A stretch of DNA of 64,000 nt from Pohlia nutans (GCA_022496805.1 CM040094.1:18003501-18067500); one strand, 5' to 3'; counted from the first letter of the stretch, positions 12,030 to 24,045 are shown. Notes: generated by a model from the sequence alone, not told the origin. Numbers and translations: made by a program.

Positions 12030-12121
12030 AGAGAGAAAGAAGAAACTAGTCTAATTTGCTGTCTGTAACTTCCAAATTTTGGCTAAGGTAGACCAATGAG
12101 TGACTATGAAAGCATGATTAA

Positions 12122-12663
12122 CCCTTTAACGTCCCGATTCAACACTGTTTTCAAAGATTTGTTATAAAATGGTTGATGAAAAACGAAAATGTAGTTGATG
12201 TACAAAACAAAGTTGTAAATGTCAATGTGTAGATAACATCTGTACGGTTGGATTCATCATATTTATTATTAATATTTTAAAAGTAATTTTGCAAGGTTTT
12301 CTCTTGAAATTCAATTAAAAATCCAAAATTAACACAAAAAAATTTAAAAAAATTGTAATGAAATTAGAATGACATGCACTACGAGATGGTATGGTTTCCA
12401 TTATTTGATTCTACTTACTATGGAAAATCATATTTAAGGTCTTTCTTTTTGAACTAAGATTGAAACTTGACATTAATCACTTTTGTAATTTTTCAAAAAT
12501 TCACATTATCTTATTTGGAAGATCCATACCGTACAAATGGTATTCAACTAGCACAAGAATGAAAAAAAAAAAAAAATGGATGAAAAACATCCGGTACCTA
12601 CAGAAATTGAGCTGTTGAAATTCATCCGGCGTCCAGATTTCTGGACGCCGGCGCGCTAAAGGG
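12122..12663. mobile_element. TTAA-element, family B, 542 bp
   Basis: CCCTTTAACGTCC after TTAA (12118-12121) and GCGCTAAAGGG before TTAA (12664-12667). Near the right end is a G+C-rich imperfect palindrome (GGCGTCCAGATTTCTGGACGCC). Contains the AACCGTAC-type motif shared with families A and D. Related sequence at 15547-16143 and at 22740-24045. Confidence 0.75.
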
Positions 12664-12954
12664 TTAAGTAGCTTGTTATTTTGTTTGAGCCTTAAAAGAT
12701 TGTCCAAGGATGCACTGGTCGGATGGCATTCGTTGGAGCATCGTTGAAAGCATGTTTGAGATAATTATTGAGAAATTAAACTAAGTCTCTCATCAGATAC
12801 CTTTCTATTTCATGACTATGTATGACAAAGTCACAATTTGTGATACACAATGAATACTGGATCTCTGTCCATGGCTACATATTTAGTTCAAGATTGAGAG
12901 GTCGATGACACTTTTGCTACTCACTTTGCAGAGAGTAGTGAGGACCGGTTCACC

Positions 12955-13300
12955 TATGGTCGAAGGTCGAGAGGCCGTTGGTTTCCACCAATCAAATTGC
13001 AAGAAACCATGGGTTCGGCCTCTCCACCCTTCAAACTAGAGACCAAAGTCCAAAGGCCGTGGAGCTCCAAAATGTTCACATGGCAACACTTTTTGACCAA
13101 GGTGACGGCCTCTCGAGAGGAAGTTTGGGTCGGACGGAAATGGAAACCCAAACTATGATCGAGAGGCCGTCAAATTCTTTTCATAAAAAATGAAAACTAT
13201 ATTTTATTGCCTACTTTCAGTAGATTTCTTCAGACTCTCAACAAAGTTTGGACTCTCAATCCCACGGCCTCTCGACTTGGACGGCCATAGTGTGAAGCGG
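12955..13300. repeat. cluster of CGAGAGGCCGT motifs on both strands
   Basis: Variants of CGAGAGGCCGT or its inverse ACGGCCTCTCG appear at about 12969, 13017 (GGCCTCTCC), 13053 (AAAGGCCGTGG), 13105, 13159 and 13264. Spacing is irregular. The surrounding ~350 bp is less AT-rich than its neighbourhood. No ORF there is convincing. The arrangement resembles subterminal transposase-binding repeats of a DNA transposon, but termini were not found. Confidence 0.4.
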
Positions 13301-14272
13301 CCCTGAGTAGCAAAGCTGCTCAAAATCTTGGTTTTTTTGTGTGATTCAGAGGTATGACTAGGTTTGTCTTGTCTGAAGTCCATGCTAGAAGGCCGGTTTG
13401 AACTTAATGATTAAATTTTCTCAACACTGCCAATGTTATGTTTGTGACTTTGTTGCACCCGTGAAGCTCTGCCAGGCTGATCTGACTTTACTCTTGGTAC
13501 ATTAATCCACAAGTTGCTTACGTGACTTTGATTACTTTAAGTTTCATGTTGTTTGGTGCACATGGGGATGTGTGCTAGCTACAAATTAATGGTGCAGGAT
13601 CCCTTGGACCTGGATTCAAATCCCACATGCAATAGATATTGTGTGCAGAATTTGCTTGTTGTTGAGGATCTTTTGATAAACTAGCACTGTGCAGATGAAC
13701 TCTTTGAAAACACACAATTTATTCATTTAGTGCCCAAAATTTACATGCTAAGAGTATGTAGAATCCTATTATTATTATTATTGCTGACAAAGACTAACAT
13801 CCTTGAAAAAACGATGTCTGATTCATCCTATTATTATTGCCAACAAGATTCCAACAATGAATCGGACATCGTTGTATGTGCATTTGAGTTGCTTTCTATT
13901 TGCACTATGTAATGTTTGTTTGTACCCATTTGTATCTAGCAGGCACCCAAGTCAAGTTTCCACATATTAGACTCGTCTTGAGTTCAAAAAGACTGTAAAA
14001 CTAGTCTATGGTGAGTTGGAAAATAATCTAAAGCAAGGCCATGCAATGCCTTGGTGCGTGGAACTCATGACCTCCCCAAAGCTAGAAGAGAGTTCCCACA
14101 AGTTCCTCCAAGCAAAGATTCTCAACCATGGGGGCTATCCATGAACAACAAGTGTCAGAAATTATAATTATAGGAAGAGAACTCCACTCACAGAGTAGTT
14201 TTGTTTTTCAATAACTCATATGATGGTATTGTTAGCCTTTGGGACACAAGGGCCATCATTCCTCTAATTACA
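13301..14272. other. intergenic, no gene
   Basis: Contains a short (ATT)n run near 13769-13785. Nothing else supportable. Confidence 0.45.
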
Positions 14273-14276
14273 TTAA

Positions 14277-14504
14277 CCCTTAAAGGTTCAAAGAGCCCTT
14301 TCCGACTAGTATAATTATACAACAATATTCCATTGCATTTGACATGGTTCCACACCTCCTATGGGCTTAAGATCAAAAGTGACGTTTTAATTCACGTCAA
14401 CATGATTTTAATGAGCTATTGGGGTCTCAATTTCAAACTTTTTATTTATAGCAAATGTCAAATATACGCCAACATATCTACTATCCCCATCAGCCCTTTA
14501 ATGG
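14277..14504. mobile_element. TTAA-element, family E, 228 bp
   Basis: CCCTTAAAGGTTC after TTAA (14273-14276); right end GCCCTTTAATGG before TTAA (14505-14508). Inside it shares with 33408-33632 the order TGAGCTATTG..., GCAAAT..., CTACTATCCCCAT just before the right end. Diverged copy. Confidence 0.65.
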
Positions 14505-14983
14505 TTAAATCAGCACAAAGACAAAGTACATTACTCAATCACTTTCTTATTGATCTTCACTTGACTGTTTGTATAACTTCAGTGATGAGTTCTTCTGGAT
14601 TTACTCAATTGTCCAATGCCCTTGAAGATATTCTGGAATCATTCCAGGATCAGTACCATCATATGATGCAATTCTACACATCCAGCTCTTCTCAATGCTA
14701 AGCATGGTCCAGTATAGAAAAAGACTTCGCTGGAATGTTGCTTCTTTTCCCTGTTGCAATTGGTCATGTGGAAGTCCAAAACAAACACAGATTTCACTTT
14801 TCAATTAACAGGGATTGCTTGAGTGGCCTTTTTGGTTTATTAACATATAACAGAAGGTGAGCATTGAAAATGCCATGTGTTTATAAACAATTTGAAGGCC
14901 GATTTTGACATCTGGCGGCTGACCTGGCTAGCCTCACCCTCGTCTACTGTAAGTAGCGGGGAAGAGGTGGGGCCCACAGCTGT

Positions 14984-15235
14984 TCCGTTGTAGTCTAGAT
15001 GGTTAGATGTTCTGTTCCGTTGGGTCCTCTCACTCCGGTCTTGTTTTGGACTGGTGCTTTTTCTTCAGTTGTAGCCGTCCTTGGTGGTTGGTTCCCCCTG
15101 TTTGACGGGGGTGGTCCCCTTCGGGGGTTTCGGGCCGTGGGCTGTTGTTTTTCTGTTCTTTCTCTAAGCCGAACTAGATGGTTAGGATACTCGGCTCTCA
15201 CCCGAGCGACCCGGGTTCGAGTCCCGGCAACGGAA
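14984..15235 (+). tRNA. tRNA-Glu(CTC) gene interrupted in the D arm
   Basis: 14984-15006 reads as the 5' acceptor strand and D-arm of a plant tRNA-Glu (TCCGTTGTAGTCTAG, then ATGGTTAG). The rest of the molecule, from CTAGATGGTTAG through the anticodon arm (CGGCTCTCACCCG, anticodon CTC), variable loop, T arm (GGGTTCGAGTCCC) and 3' acceptor strand (CAACGGA), lies at 15174-15235. The two halves are separated by a 179-bp insertion unit, and the 12-mer CTAGATGGTTAG is present on both sides. Removing one 12-mer plus the insert restores a normal tRNA whose acceptor strands pair TCCGTTG/CAACGGA. As it stands the transcript could not fold as one short precursor, so it is probably a pseudogene. A TTTT run follows at 15263. 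Confidence 0.75.
15007..15173. mobile_element. insertion inside tRNA-Glu, 167 bp plus 12-bp duplication
   Basis: Relatively G+C-rich sequence bounded by direct repeats of CTAGATGGTTAG (14995-15006 and 15174-15185). A 12-base target duplication suits LINE-mediated retroposition, yet there is no oligo-A tail. TGTTCCGTTG occurs both just upstream of the tRNA and inside the insert (15013-15022), which may instead point to a slipped local duplication. Contains a hairpin around CCCCTTCGGGG at 15117. Origin unknown. Confidence 0.5.
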
Positions 15236-15546
15236 GCTCCCGAGAAAATACAAAGGCTACCCTTTTGATTTTGTATTTGGTTGGTGAAAAGCTTGTCTCA
15301 TAAAATTTGGTCCCATCTAAATTATATTTTTCACAATATGATCAATTGAATTTTTCATTTTAAAACCATTAATACTTTTTTCTTTAGAAGTTAACTCTCT
15401 GGTGCCCAGTGATATTTTATAGTATAGGTTAATTCGATTGACCCTTTTGACATTTGGTAACTATTTTTGGTTTTTTAATTTTACTTTAATTTTCCCACTT
15501 TGTTGTAATCAACCCTTTTTAATTTTAAAGTCCGTTAATTCATGAT

Positions 15547-16143
15547 TTTAATTGAATTTCAAGAGCAAACCTTGCAAAATTAATCAAAAAATATTGAAGA
15601 AATATATGATAAATCCAACCGTACAAATGTGATCTCCACATTGACATTTACAACTTTGCGTTGTACAAATTCAAATTGTTTGAACTCCATCCAAATTAGA
15701 CAATTTTCACCCACCAAAATTTCTCATGGTTCTTGTGCAAGTTAACTATCCATTGTACGGTTTGAATCTTCAAAATAGGTTATTATGATTTTTGTAAAAA
15801 CAAGAGAAGTGGTTCATGTCAAATTTCATTCTTAGTTCAAAAAGTGAGACCGTAAAGATGATTTTCTAAAATAAGTAGAATCAAATAATGGGCACCATAC
15901 CATCTCGTAGTGCATGTTATTCCAATTTCATTACAATATTTTTTATATTCATGATTTTTGATTGATTTTCAAGAGAAACCCTTGAAAATTTAATTAAAAA
16001 ACATTAAAGAAATGTATGATAAATCCAACCGTACAGATGAGATCTTCACATTGACATTTACAACTTTACTTTGTACCTCAACTCCATTTTTGGTTTTCAT
16101 CGAGCATTTTCTAACGAATCTTTGAAAACAGGACGTTAAAGGG
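15547..16143. mobile_element. TTAA-element family B, composite copy
   Basis: Two stretches (from about 15547 and about 15949) both match the inverse of the left half of 12122-12663; the second continues to the terminus GGACGTTAAAGGG followed by TTAA (16144-16147). The arrangement suggests a partial tandem duplication or one copy inserted beside another. The outer left end is unclear. Confidence 0.55.
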
Positions 16144-16331
16144 TTAAGTCTCAACTATGGTGGCCCCAAGAAAACTCTACGTGCCATAATTGGGGGCTAC
16201 GTGCCATAATTGGTGGTGGTTTTAGGATATCCAACCTTATTCAAACTAAAGGTAACTCAAAGGTTTCTTTAGGTTCAAATTTGTAGATCCTATGCACAGG
16301 AGTATTTTCTGTAATGTACACACTTTCTGTA

Positions 16332-16490
16332 ACACTTTAATGTAGGTGCCATCCTAGTGATAACATATGGCAGTTCTTTGATATAGTACACTTTAATGTA
16401 GGTGCCATCCTAGTGATAACATATGGCAGTTCTTTGATATAGTACACTTTAAAGTACGAGCCAACCTTGTAGTAACAGATGGCAGTTCGG
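16332..16490. repeat. 56-bp tandem repeat, nearly three copies
   Basis: Units start at 16332, 16388 and 16444, each beginning ACACTTTAA and running through GATAACATATGGCAGTTC. The first two are essentially identical, the third diverged and incomplete. Lies about 540 bp beyond the 3' end of PTPMT1. Confidence 0.75.
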
Positions 16491-17026
16491 CATTTACAAA
16501 TTGCCTGAATACAGAAGTGTTATTCATCAAAAATGCGTTACATTGCTGAACAGTATACTCATTTACTATACTGTTGTTATCCACCTATATTTTAGAGGAA
16601 ATTCAGAATAAGATAGATTCCAACAGTGTACATGTATTGGTGATATAACTAAACATAAAATGCATATCACCTTACCAAATCAACAACGCTCCAAAAAGGG
16701 ACCAAGTTCCCAGTCTCAATAAGGGCACATTTGAAGATATCAAACATGAATACTTCTCAGTGAAATTGCAATTGAGATTGTTGATACATTAATCTACAAC
16801 TTCTCCTTTATCTTGTGCTGCGCTAACAAAATCTGGCAACTAAACGCAGACTACTAGGGTAAAAGGGAGCAGCAAAATAAGAGATTTACAGAAGCAAATG
16901 AGTTTACTCCTCATTTCTCAAAAGCAACCTTTGTATGTACAATCGATTGCGCACAAGGCTGGACACTTGATGTTGGGTACTTGTTGCCACACAGTAAGTC
17001 GGAGAACAGGGAGCTTTGTCCAGAAT
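16491..17026. other. 3' flank of PTPMT1
   Basis: Probably includes the 3' untranslated region of the minus-strand PTPMT1 gene. No other feature seen. Confidence 0.45.
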
Positions 17027-19490
17027 TCATCCGTTCACCATGCCTGACTGACATACACTGAGGCTTATCCCAGAAAAGTCGAGGCGCCCCGAACATGATG
17101 AGGGAACCGAAAGAGAAGTGCAAGTAATAACATCACTGGAAGATAGCCGGTCCACAGCCATTTTTCCTGTGAGAATTCCATTCTCAGCTTGGCAACCAAG
17201 CCATACACATGAAAGACGATCCCATGCTGCTGATGCTCGAGCTGCAGCAATAAATCGCACTCGGTACACCACTCCCAGATCATTCCAAATCTCGTTACCA
17301 ACAAGGCCTGCATCTTCAATGCCTCCATAACCAGCCAAATCAGAGCTGCTCACCAAGACAGGTCCGTCATCAACAGTGTTCAGTTCTGATTCATCAACCA
17401 TGGTAGGTGTAGATGTCGGTGACTGAGTAGTTGAACATGTGAGGAGGGACGACTGTAGATTTAGAGATGGCAAAGATTGAGTCAAAGTTGCTCCTTGTAT
17501 TCTCCTACTGTACTCCTGCACAGCCTGCAGACAATCCACAAAATTTTGAACGTAAGTCACATGATCTGATCATGGATGTATTCCATAGTGACAAGAGCTT
17601 TGAAAGAGGACATGACATCATTCTGTAGAACCCTGAACCACCAACTATTTACCCATAAATGCTGCAATATAAACTCTTCAAACAAAACAGTAGGTACAAA
17701 TTCATAGAGCGTCTCGTATTTTGAAATATTCAACTAGATAAATTGCCGAAGAGGCCCACTATTTCTTCCCTTCTTTTTCCCTTTCCATAACAATCAACAT
17801 CAGCATTAAAAGCAACAATCAATCTCAGCATCTCAAAGAGCACCTAAGCACCAACTTATCAAGTCACTTTAAGCTCATATCAGAACTTACCCGCCATTGA
17901 GCAGTTGCAAGGAGCACCCGAGGTCTTCTAGCCCGGACATACTGGTAAGCATCAATGGGTGTCATACCCTTGTGTTGCACCTGGAAAAATATGATTAACC
18001 CTCATAAACAATCTAAAAAGGAAAGCAGCTGTCAATCAGCTGGGTCAACGCTGTTCAATATGATGAATATAAAGTCAACATGTATTGAAGCTCAAACCGT
18101 ACAGGTATGATAAGTGGTAGAAACGTCAATGAAAAATTGCAACACGTCTTACAACATCAAGAAGGTGATCAAAATATACCAGATAGCACAAGACAACGGT
18201 GGTGCTGCGGCCACGGCCAGCTTTACAATGAACGTAGGCGGTCTGCTTGTGCTGTACATGATCTGTAAAATGGCACAATGCAATGGTTATTTACTAGTAT
18301 TTAGAAGGAAAGTGTTGTGTTCTAGTATTAGGTGCCTTAGATCCTCAAATACACAAATCACGCTTCCAGTTTAGATAGAGAGAACGCCATAAAACGTTCC
18401 CATAGAACAACAACAAATTGTGAAAGACCAGAGAAGAGGTCGACAAATAGTTGCAAAGCTATGATACTTGCCGTGAATGAAGTCCACGGCTCGACGAATA
18501 TCACCAAACGATGGAGCAAAAAGGTAATCCCTCGTGGGAATGACAAGATGGTCAATGCCGTGTGCCTGAGAAATATAACAGTCAGTTCATAGAGACCCCA
18601 CATAATGAACATATGACCCAGCTTTTGGTTAGAACTGAAACTCAAACCTGATGTACAAATTCAGTGACCCGAGTTCAAACTATCATAAACATAAGAAAAC
18701 ATTTAAATGTAAAGAGAAAACGCAACTTAATCTAAATGTAGCTCACGCATAGCAAGTATATACCCTAAAACTGAAAACTGGTAATGAAAATCTCAATATG
18801 ATGCAACATAAATGCGTACCTGGTACATTGAAGTAGGAACAAGAGTTTCGTAAGACTCGTTCAGAGTCACAACGGCATGCACGCCTACATCCTTGAGACG
18901 AAGAACGTCGCCTGGGAAGGGGACAGCACCCAGCAGCAGATACTGTATCCCATAAAAACTCCAGATTAGATACAAGAAATAACGCATAAAAACTCCAGAT
19001 TAGATACAAGTAATAACGCAGTTAAGATATGCTCCTAAGATCATGAGATCTAAATGAAAGAAAATCGTCAGGACTCGAACCTCGTAAATAACGACAAGCA
19101 AACTAGAATAATATAGACGAGCGAATACGATTTTTTCAGGAAATCATCTAGGAATCAACTTCAAGGCATCACAAAACACAAGCACGAGCTTCCCCTGCCT
19201 TGATTGGGGCAGCACTATGACAAATCCAGAGTAGTGTTTCCTTTCTCCCACTCAGAACAAGGACAAACCTGATCGATCTGATCCCACCAACGAAACTCGG
19301 ATTGCAACTTGTTGCGGACGACGTTGTACAACAAAGTCGGGTAAAATAATACCCGAGCACCAGCCCCAACTACAGCTCTCTTCGCAGTCAGTTCTGCTCG
19401 TTTCAGGTCTCCTCCTGCCTTGTACACAGGCACAAGCGTCCATCCCACCTTGTCTTGACAGCCCTCCTTGGGGCCTTCCTCAATCAACAT
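17027..19490 (-). CDS. PTPMT1: phosphatidylglycerophosphate phosphatase PTPMT1
   Basis: Six exons, all phases consistent: 19490-19269, 18942-18820, 18565-18472, 18262-18180, 17980-17891, 17524-17027; 369 residues. The family removes phosphate from phosphatidylglycerophosphate, giving phosphatidylglycerol for cardiolipin and plastid membranes. N-terminal VGAGARVLFYPTLLYNVVRN and FRWWD are typical of plant PTPMT1. The dual-specificity phosphatase core has the signature HCKAGRGRS at residues 158-166 (Cys159, Arg165), and TRDY supplies a candidate general acid at Asp128. Residues about 205-369 form the plant-specific C-terminal extension (VVYRVRFIAAA, WLGCQAENG). Start: the only in-frame ATG after an upstream stop; a GTG nine bases earlier is ignored. 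Intron 3 uses a GC donor (GCAAGT), the others GT-AG. A G+C-rich leader region precedes the gene. Family assignment is certain; the last ~35 residues are less typical. Confidence 0.95.
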
Positions 19491-20600
19491 CTTGATCACA
19501 GCCAGCTTTGATTACTGTCCTCAGATCCAATTGTATCGACCACTCCTAATTGTAAACAACTTCGTCTATATTCCGAATTCCTCCTGTGTTCTCAAATTAA
19601 AACAGACAAAGAACTACTACAAACCCTCATATTGCCACAAAATGCTCTCCCTCTCCAAAAAGAACAACAAATCAACAGAGTCTACTACACTTCCGCATGC
19701 TCAACGGAACACACATCAGATCGGTGAAGAAGAGCGCCGCCTAATCAAGACATCTCACATAACCGTGTTTCCGGAACGTTACACCTGTCTTTCAAACCCT
19801 ATGATGTCGTATCCCATCACCACCGACCTAATGCTTGCCGCCTCTCCTCCACATCTTCTTGAACGTTCTTGGCATTTGAACCATCGGGCGTCAAAAGGCA
19901 TAAGATGAGAAATAACCTCAACGGCGTCAAATCTAAAATTCCGCTTCCGGACTAATCAACCTCCACAGATGAAAACAAATGCCGAGTTCGATCCTCTCGA
20001 GACCAACATCCAAAGACGATGAAGAGAACTTCGGATTTCCAACCGGCGCCGCTAGAACAGCCACAGAAAGGAATGAAAACGCTGAAAATACACCGGCAAG
20101 GGTTTCAGGGCACTGAAAGGGTAAAAACAGAGCCGCCACAGCACCAAAATGGACGCGAATTGGCTCAAAAGAAAGCTGATTCGAAGGAGAATATCGCCGA
20201 TCCGTAGGGGCCGTGGGCGATACCGTTGCTCTCCAGCGCGCAATTCCTCCGGTTCACAGTCACGAGAACTCCACAGCCAACAAGCCCTTCCTTCTTCCCG
20301 ACTCGGGACCCCTCGCATTCTTGGAACCTATGCCTGTTGGTCGGTCGTACCGTCCGGTGGATGGAGACCCCGTCCGCGTGGGGGAACTCCGTCCGGTGGT
20401 CGGCGGTAAATTCAGCGACCGGTGCTCGGAGGCTCCGTCCGTAGGTCGCAGAGTAACAACCAGTACACATCGGCACTGCAAGGGGAGCGTGACATGTGAC
20501 GGTCATGCAGTGACTGTTGGGTGACGACCGGCTGCTACCGGCCCGAGGGTTACCCGTACAGCCGGTCATGTCGTTGTTCAAGCTAATTTTTCTCTTTACT
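19491..20600 (-). promoter_or_regulatory. G+C-rich 5' region of PTPMT1
   Basis: About 20000-20570 is clearly richer in G+C and CpG than the rest of the spacer, with repeated CCGTCCGGTGG-type words at about 20352 and 20388. Many overlapping ORFs on both strands here reflect composition rather than genes. Most likely promoter and untranslated leader of PTPMT1; a separate unrecognised first exon cannot be excluded. Confidence 0.4.
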
Positions 20601-20763
20601 CTGTCATACACGGAAGGTACAATTATAGAGTTACTCTTAATATCCAAATTCACATGACTGGTCCCATTTCATTTAGCAAATATGGTAGAAATCACATGAC
20701 TGCTCCCCTTTCATTTACTAAATGTGGTTTAGCAATTCCCCTTGTATGAATTTAGCCCTTTAA

Positions 20764-21576
20764 CCCCTAAACGTCTGAAAACGCCTTTGCTGCGAGTAGA
20801 ATACAATGTGTATTTCTTGTATTTGGAATGGATCCACACATGTAATTGGTTTAAGTTAACCCCTAAACGTACCAGGGTGTCCCTGGAATTGACAATTTGA
20901 GAAAAAGCATTATAAACTACTATTTAGAAGAATATTCTGGAATTGATATACAAATGAAAGTTCTAGATTTTGAATTTTAAATTCCATCCGTACGGTTCCA
21001 TTCACTAATACAAATTCACCAATATTTAATTATAAAATTTGAAAGTTGAAATTAAAATTTCCTTCTAAATTCGATTACAAACTAAATTTCAATATTTTTT
21101 GAGTAAAATTTGTTGGAATGAGTTTGAAATGAGATACTCTTAAACGTGGTGATGCTTTGAAATTTTTGTGTTTCTTAAATTTATGACCTCATTTTTCACG
21201 ATTCCACTTTGAACTAGAGTCAATGCAATTTTGGCTTGGTCAACGACTTGACATACTTCTACATTTGTAATTTTAGAAAAATATGTACTCTAGTATGACT
21301 AAATCCAGCCATTAGATAGGACAACAACTTGGTGAAGAATCTCCAAAAAAATGGATGAGTTTCATCCAAGCATTGATGAGAACGTGAGGAGGCTTTGAAT
21401 CCGTTCGTGATCCAGTTTCTGGACGCTGGGACGTTTAGGGGTTAAAGTCAACACAAAAGTTGAAATTTAGATCAATGCAGTTCTAGTCAGCTATTGAGAT
21501 TTTAATAGAACTTCTTCTGGTAGCAAATGCCAATTATACGAAAATGTATCTACTATCCCTATGGGATGTTTAGGGA
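20764..21576. mobile_element. TTAA-element, family E, host copy
   Basis: CCCCTAAACGTCTGAAAACG after TTAA (20760-20763) and ATGGGATGTTTAGGGA before TTAA (21577-21580). Once the nested element 20860-21441 is taken out, what remains is collinear with the 225-bp family E copy at 33408-33632. Confidence 0.7.
20860..21441. mobile_element. TTAA-element, family D, nested in family E
   Basis: CCCCTAAACGTACCAGG after TTAA (20856-20859); GGACGCTGGGACGTTTAGGGG before TTAA (21442-21445). 582 bp. Shares its right end with 27362-27846 and its left end with 53256-53809. Sits in the middle of a family E element, with TTAA on both sides. Confidence 0.8.
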
Positions 21577-21580
21577 TTAA

Positions 21581-22739
21581 CGTTCCGATCAATGTACATG
21601 GAGATCCGGCAGTTAGTGTAGAATCAGCTGAATGGAATTGCCAAATTATTGGTTTAAACTCGTAGTTTTAGGCTAAAATCCAGATAAAATTTGTGATACT
21701 TGAGTGCTACCTACGTGATACATGGGTAATAACCGGATGGATTCTTGTTTAAAACCGGTTGTTTTTGTAAAATATTGGATTTTAGCTAGTTTCTTTGGAA
21801 AACTCTCCGTTAGTGGTCTCAATTCAACACTGATTTTAAAGATGCGTCATAAATTTTTCGACAAATCACAATAACAAGTACAGTGCCCAGTAGTAAGTTA
21901 TATGGCAATGTCTGTTTCAAAGGCAAGAACGCTATATAATTCCAAATTTTGAAATGACATTACAGGTGGTATAATTAATTTGAAATCATAAAGTGTGTTA
22001 GTAAGATAATTGAGTATACTTCAATAGTATGTTAACAAAATTTAATATTTTGAGATTTTTTTGTATAAGACATGAAATAAACAAAAGAATTGATTGAAAA
22101 TTGAGCAGTTTTAGATTTGAAACTTCAGAATTTGATATCTTAGTCAATAATGCTTCAAAATGCATGTTCTTTTTTACACATGATTCTAAAAAGGACCCCA
22201 TTCCTTCTATAATGATAATAATATCCTTTGAGTAACATAATATGTTATTACAGTACCCAGACAATAGGCTTCTGACACTTCTCTATGCTTTTGCGCATTT
22301 TACTATACCCAGAAATCACTAAACATTCACCAATTTGCTTTCACATGCTTCATCAATTTGCCAGAGCTAAATTCCATTGAGAAAGGTGATAAAATGATCT
22401 TGTTCAAAAAGAGTGGTTGCCAAAGAATAAAGGGAAATTCTTTAAAACCATCCACCATGCATGGGAAGATATGTCTCTAGAAATTATAGAAACTCTCCTT
22501 ATTAGCGTGCCTTTAAGGATGATGGTTGTAATTGATGTTAAAGGAGGAAGCACTAGGTGGTAGGTAGGATGTCAAATAAAGTTATGAATTGGTGTATGAT
22601 TTTGCAATTTTGTGAAATTTGTTATCATACATTTGAAGTAGACTTAATTATCTCACCGACGCACTCTATGATTTTTGATTTAGAAAAAAATTCAACTAGT
22701 AGGCCATTTCAAAATTTGCTATTCTGGCAGTATTTCATC
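21581..22739. other. intergenic, repeat remnants
   Basis: About 21815-21860 (TCTCAATTCAACACTGATTTTAAAG) resembles the left part of family B without a clean terminus. No gene. Confidence 0.4.
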
Positions 22740-24045
22740 ACTAAAACAAACACTATTGGGCACTATACAAAACTAAGTTGTAAACATCAATGCAAAGATC
22801 ACATTTTTACGATTGGATTTATCATATTTTTTATAAATAAAATTTACTTAAATTTTCAAGCTTTTCTTTTGGAATTCAATTAAAAATCCCAAATTAAGCA
22901 AAGAAAATTAAAAATTGTTGTAATGAATTTGGAATAACATGCACTACGAGATGGTATGATTTCCATCAACCCCTAAAGGACCAAGTGGACACATTGTGTT
23001 CAAAAATAATTTCATTACTTTAATAACTTATTTGGATTTCATGATTTTGACTCAATATCAACAATAGAATTGTAAATGTTCGTTACAAGAACACAAAAAT
23101 CCTTCAAGATTTGCAATTACGTTGATCAATCTACCAAGAAAAAAACTAAAACGTCAAAGTAGGTGAATTTAGGACATAGTAGTTAGGAAGGTTAATGACA
23201 TGGAGGCCGTTTTCATACTAGGACGTCGCATTTATCAAAAACAAAAATGTACAATATGTAAAACATTGCATCATTAACACTATAAAATATTACGAAAAAT
23301 GCTTAAATATATTTTAAACAAAATATTTTGGAATATTTAGAATCTTTTTACATATTTTGCATTTTGGAATATTTTGGAATATCCTACAAATAAGTTTGAA
23401 ATCTTTACATGTATTATGCATTGTAACAATTAATAATGGTCACAAACACCGGCTCAACGAGTCACCAATAAATCACTTCACTCAAACATAAATCTTTGAG
23501 AATCAATCATTATTAATGTATTTAGTTTTAGAACAAATTTTTTTGTAAGCACTAAGATATAGTACATCTTTGTATGCTCCTGGAATTTCAAACACTAATC
23601 ATGGTTCTAGGATTTATGGAAAAATGTTTGTAGTGAATAGCTTGTTGATTTTGCTCCAAAATTTCAGAAAATAGTTGATGATCAAACCTTATCATCATGT
23701 AATATATAGGGTAGATTGTTTTGAGAATTGATATACAGTCTCATGACTAAGTCCTCTTTGAACTTCAACGGTGAAGTTTTCTACATTAATACCATTCAAG
23801 AGATACAACTGCCTTTTTTGAAAGCATCACTAGAAAGTGATAATTTTTTTGGATGAACATGGTCCTTTAGAGGTTAAGATCTCACTTTTTGAATTAAGAA
23901 TGAAACTTGACATAAACTAATTATTTTAATTCAAAAAAATCACAATATCTTATTTAGAAGATCCATACCATAGAATGATAGTCAACTAGTCCAAGAACCA
24001 AGAGAAATTTGGATGGATGAAAAATTATACATGATGTAGTTAAGA
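22740..24045. mobile_element. TTAA-element family B, degenerate copy split by a nested element
   Basis: 22740-22966 and 23878-24045 match, in order and orientation, the middle of 12122-12663 (ATGCACTACGAGATGGTATG, then TTTTTGAA(C/T)TAAG..., then GATCCATACC). Between them lies the family C element 22970-23873. Both outer ends of the host copy are eroded. Confidence 0.6.
22970..23873. mobile_element. TTAA-element, family C, 904 bp
   Basis: CCCCTAAAGGACCAAGTG after TCAA (22966-22969, a likely decayed TTAA) and GGTCCTTTAGAGG before TTAA (23874-23877). Inverted relative at 52401-53145; both contain a segment with TCACAAACACCGGCTC / GAGCCAGTGTTTGTGA and a poly-TGGAATATT tract. Non-coding. Confidence 0.75.

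Noticed and set aside
15001..15268. ORFs on both strands across the split tRNA
   Set aside because: They run through the tRNA and its insert; open only because of local G+C content.
20149..20653. Several overlapping ORFs of 70-160 codons on both strands
   Set aside because: They lie in one G+C-rich stretch where stop codons are rare in every frame; none has domain-like composition, and the stretch is better read as the PTPMT1 leader or promoter.
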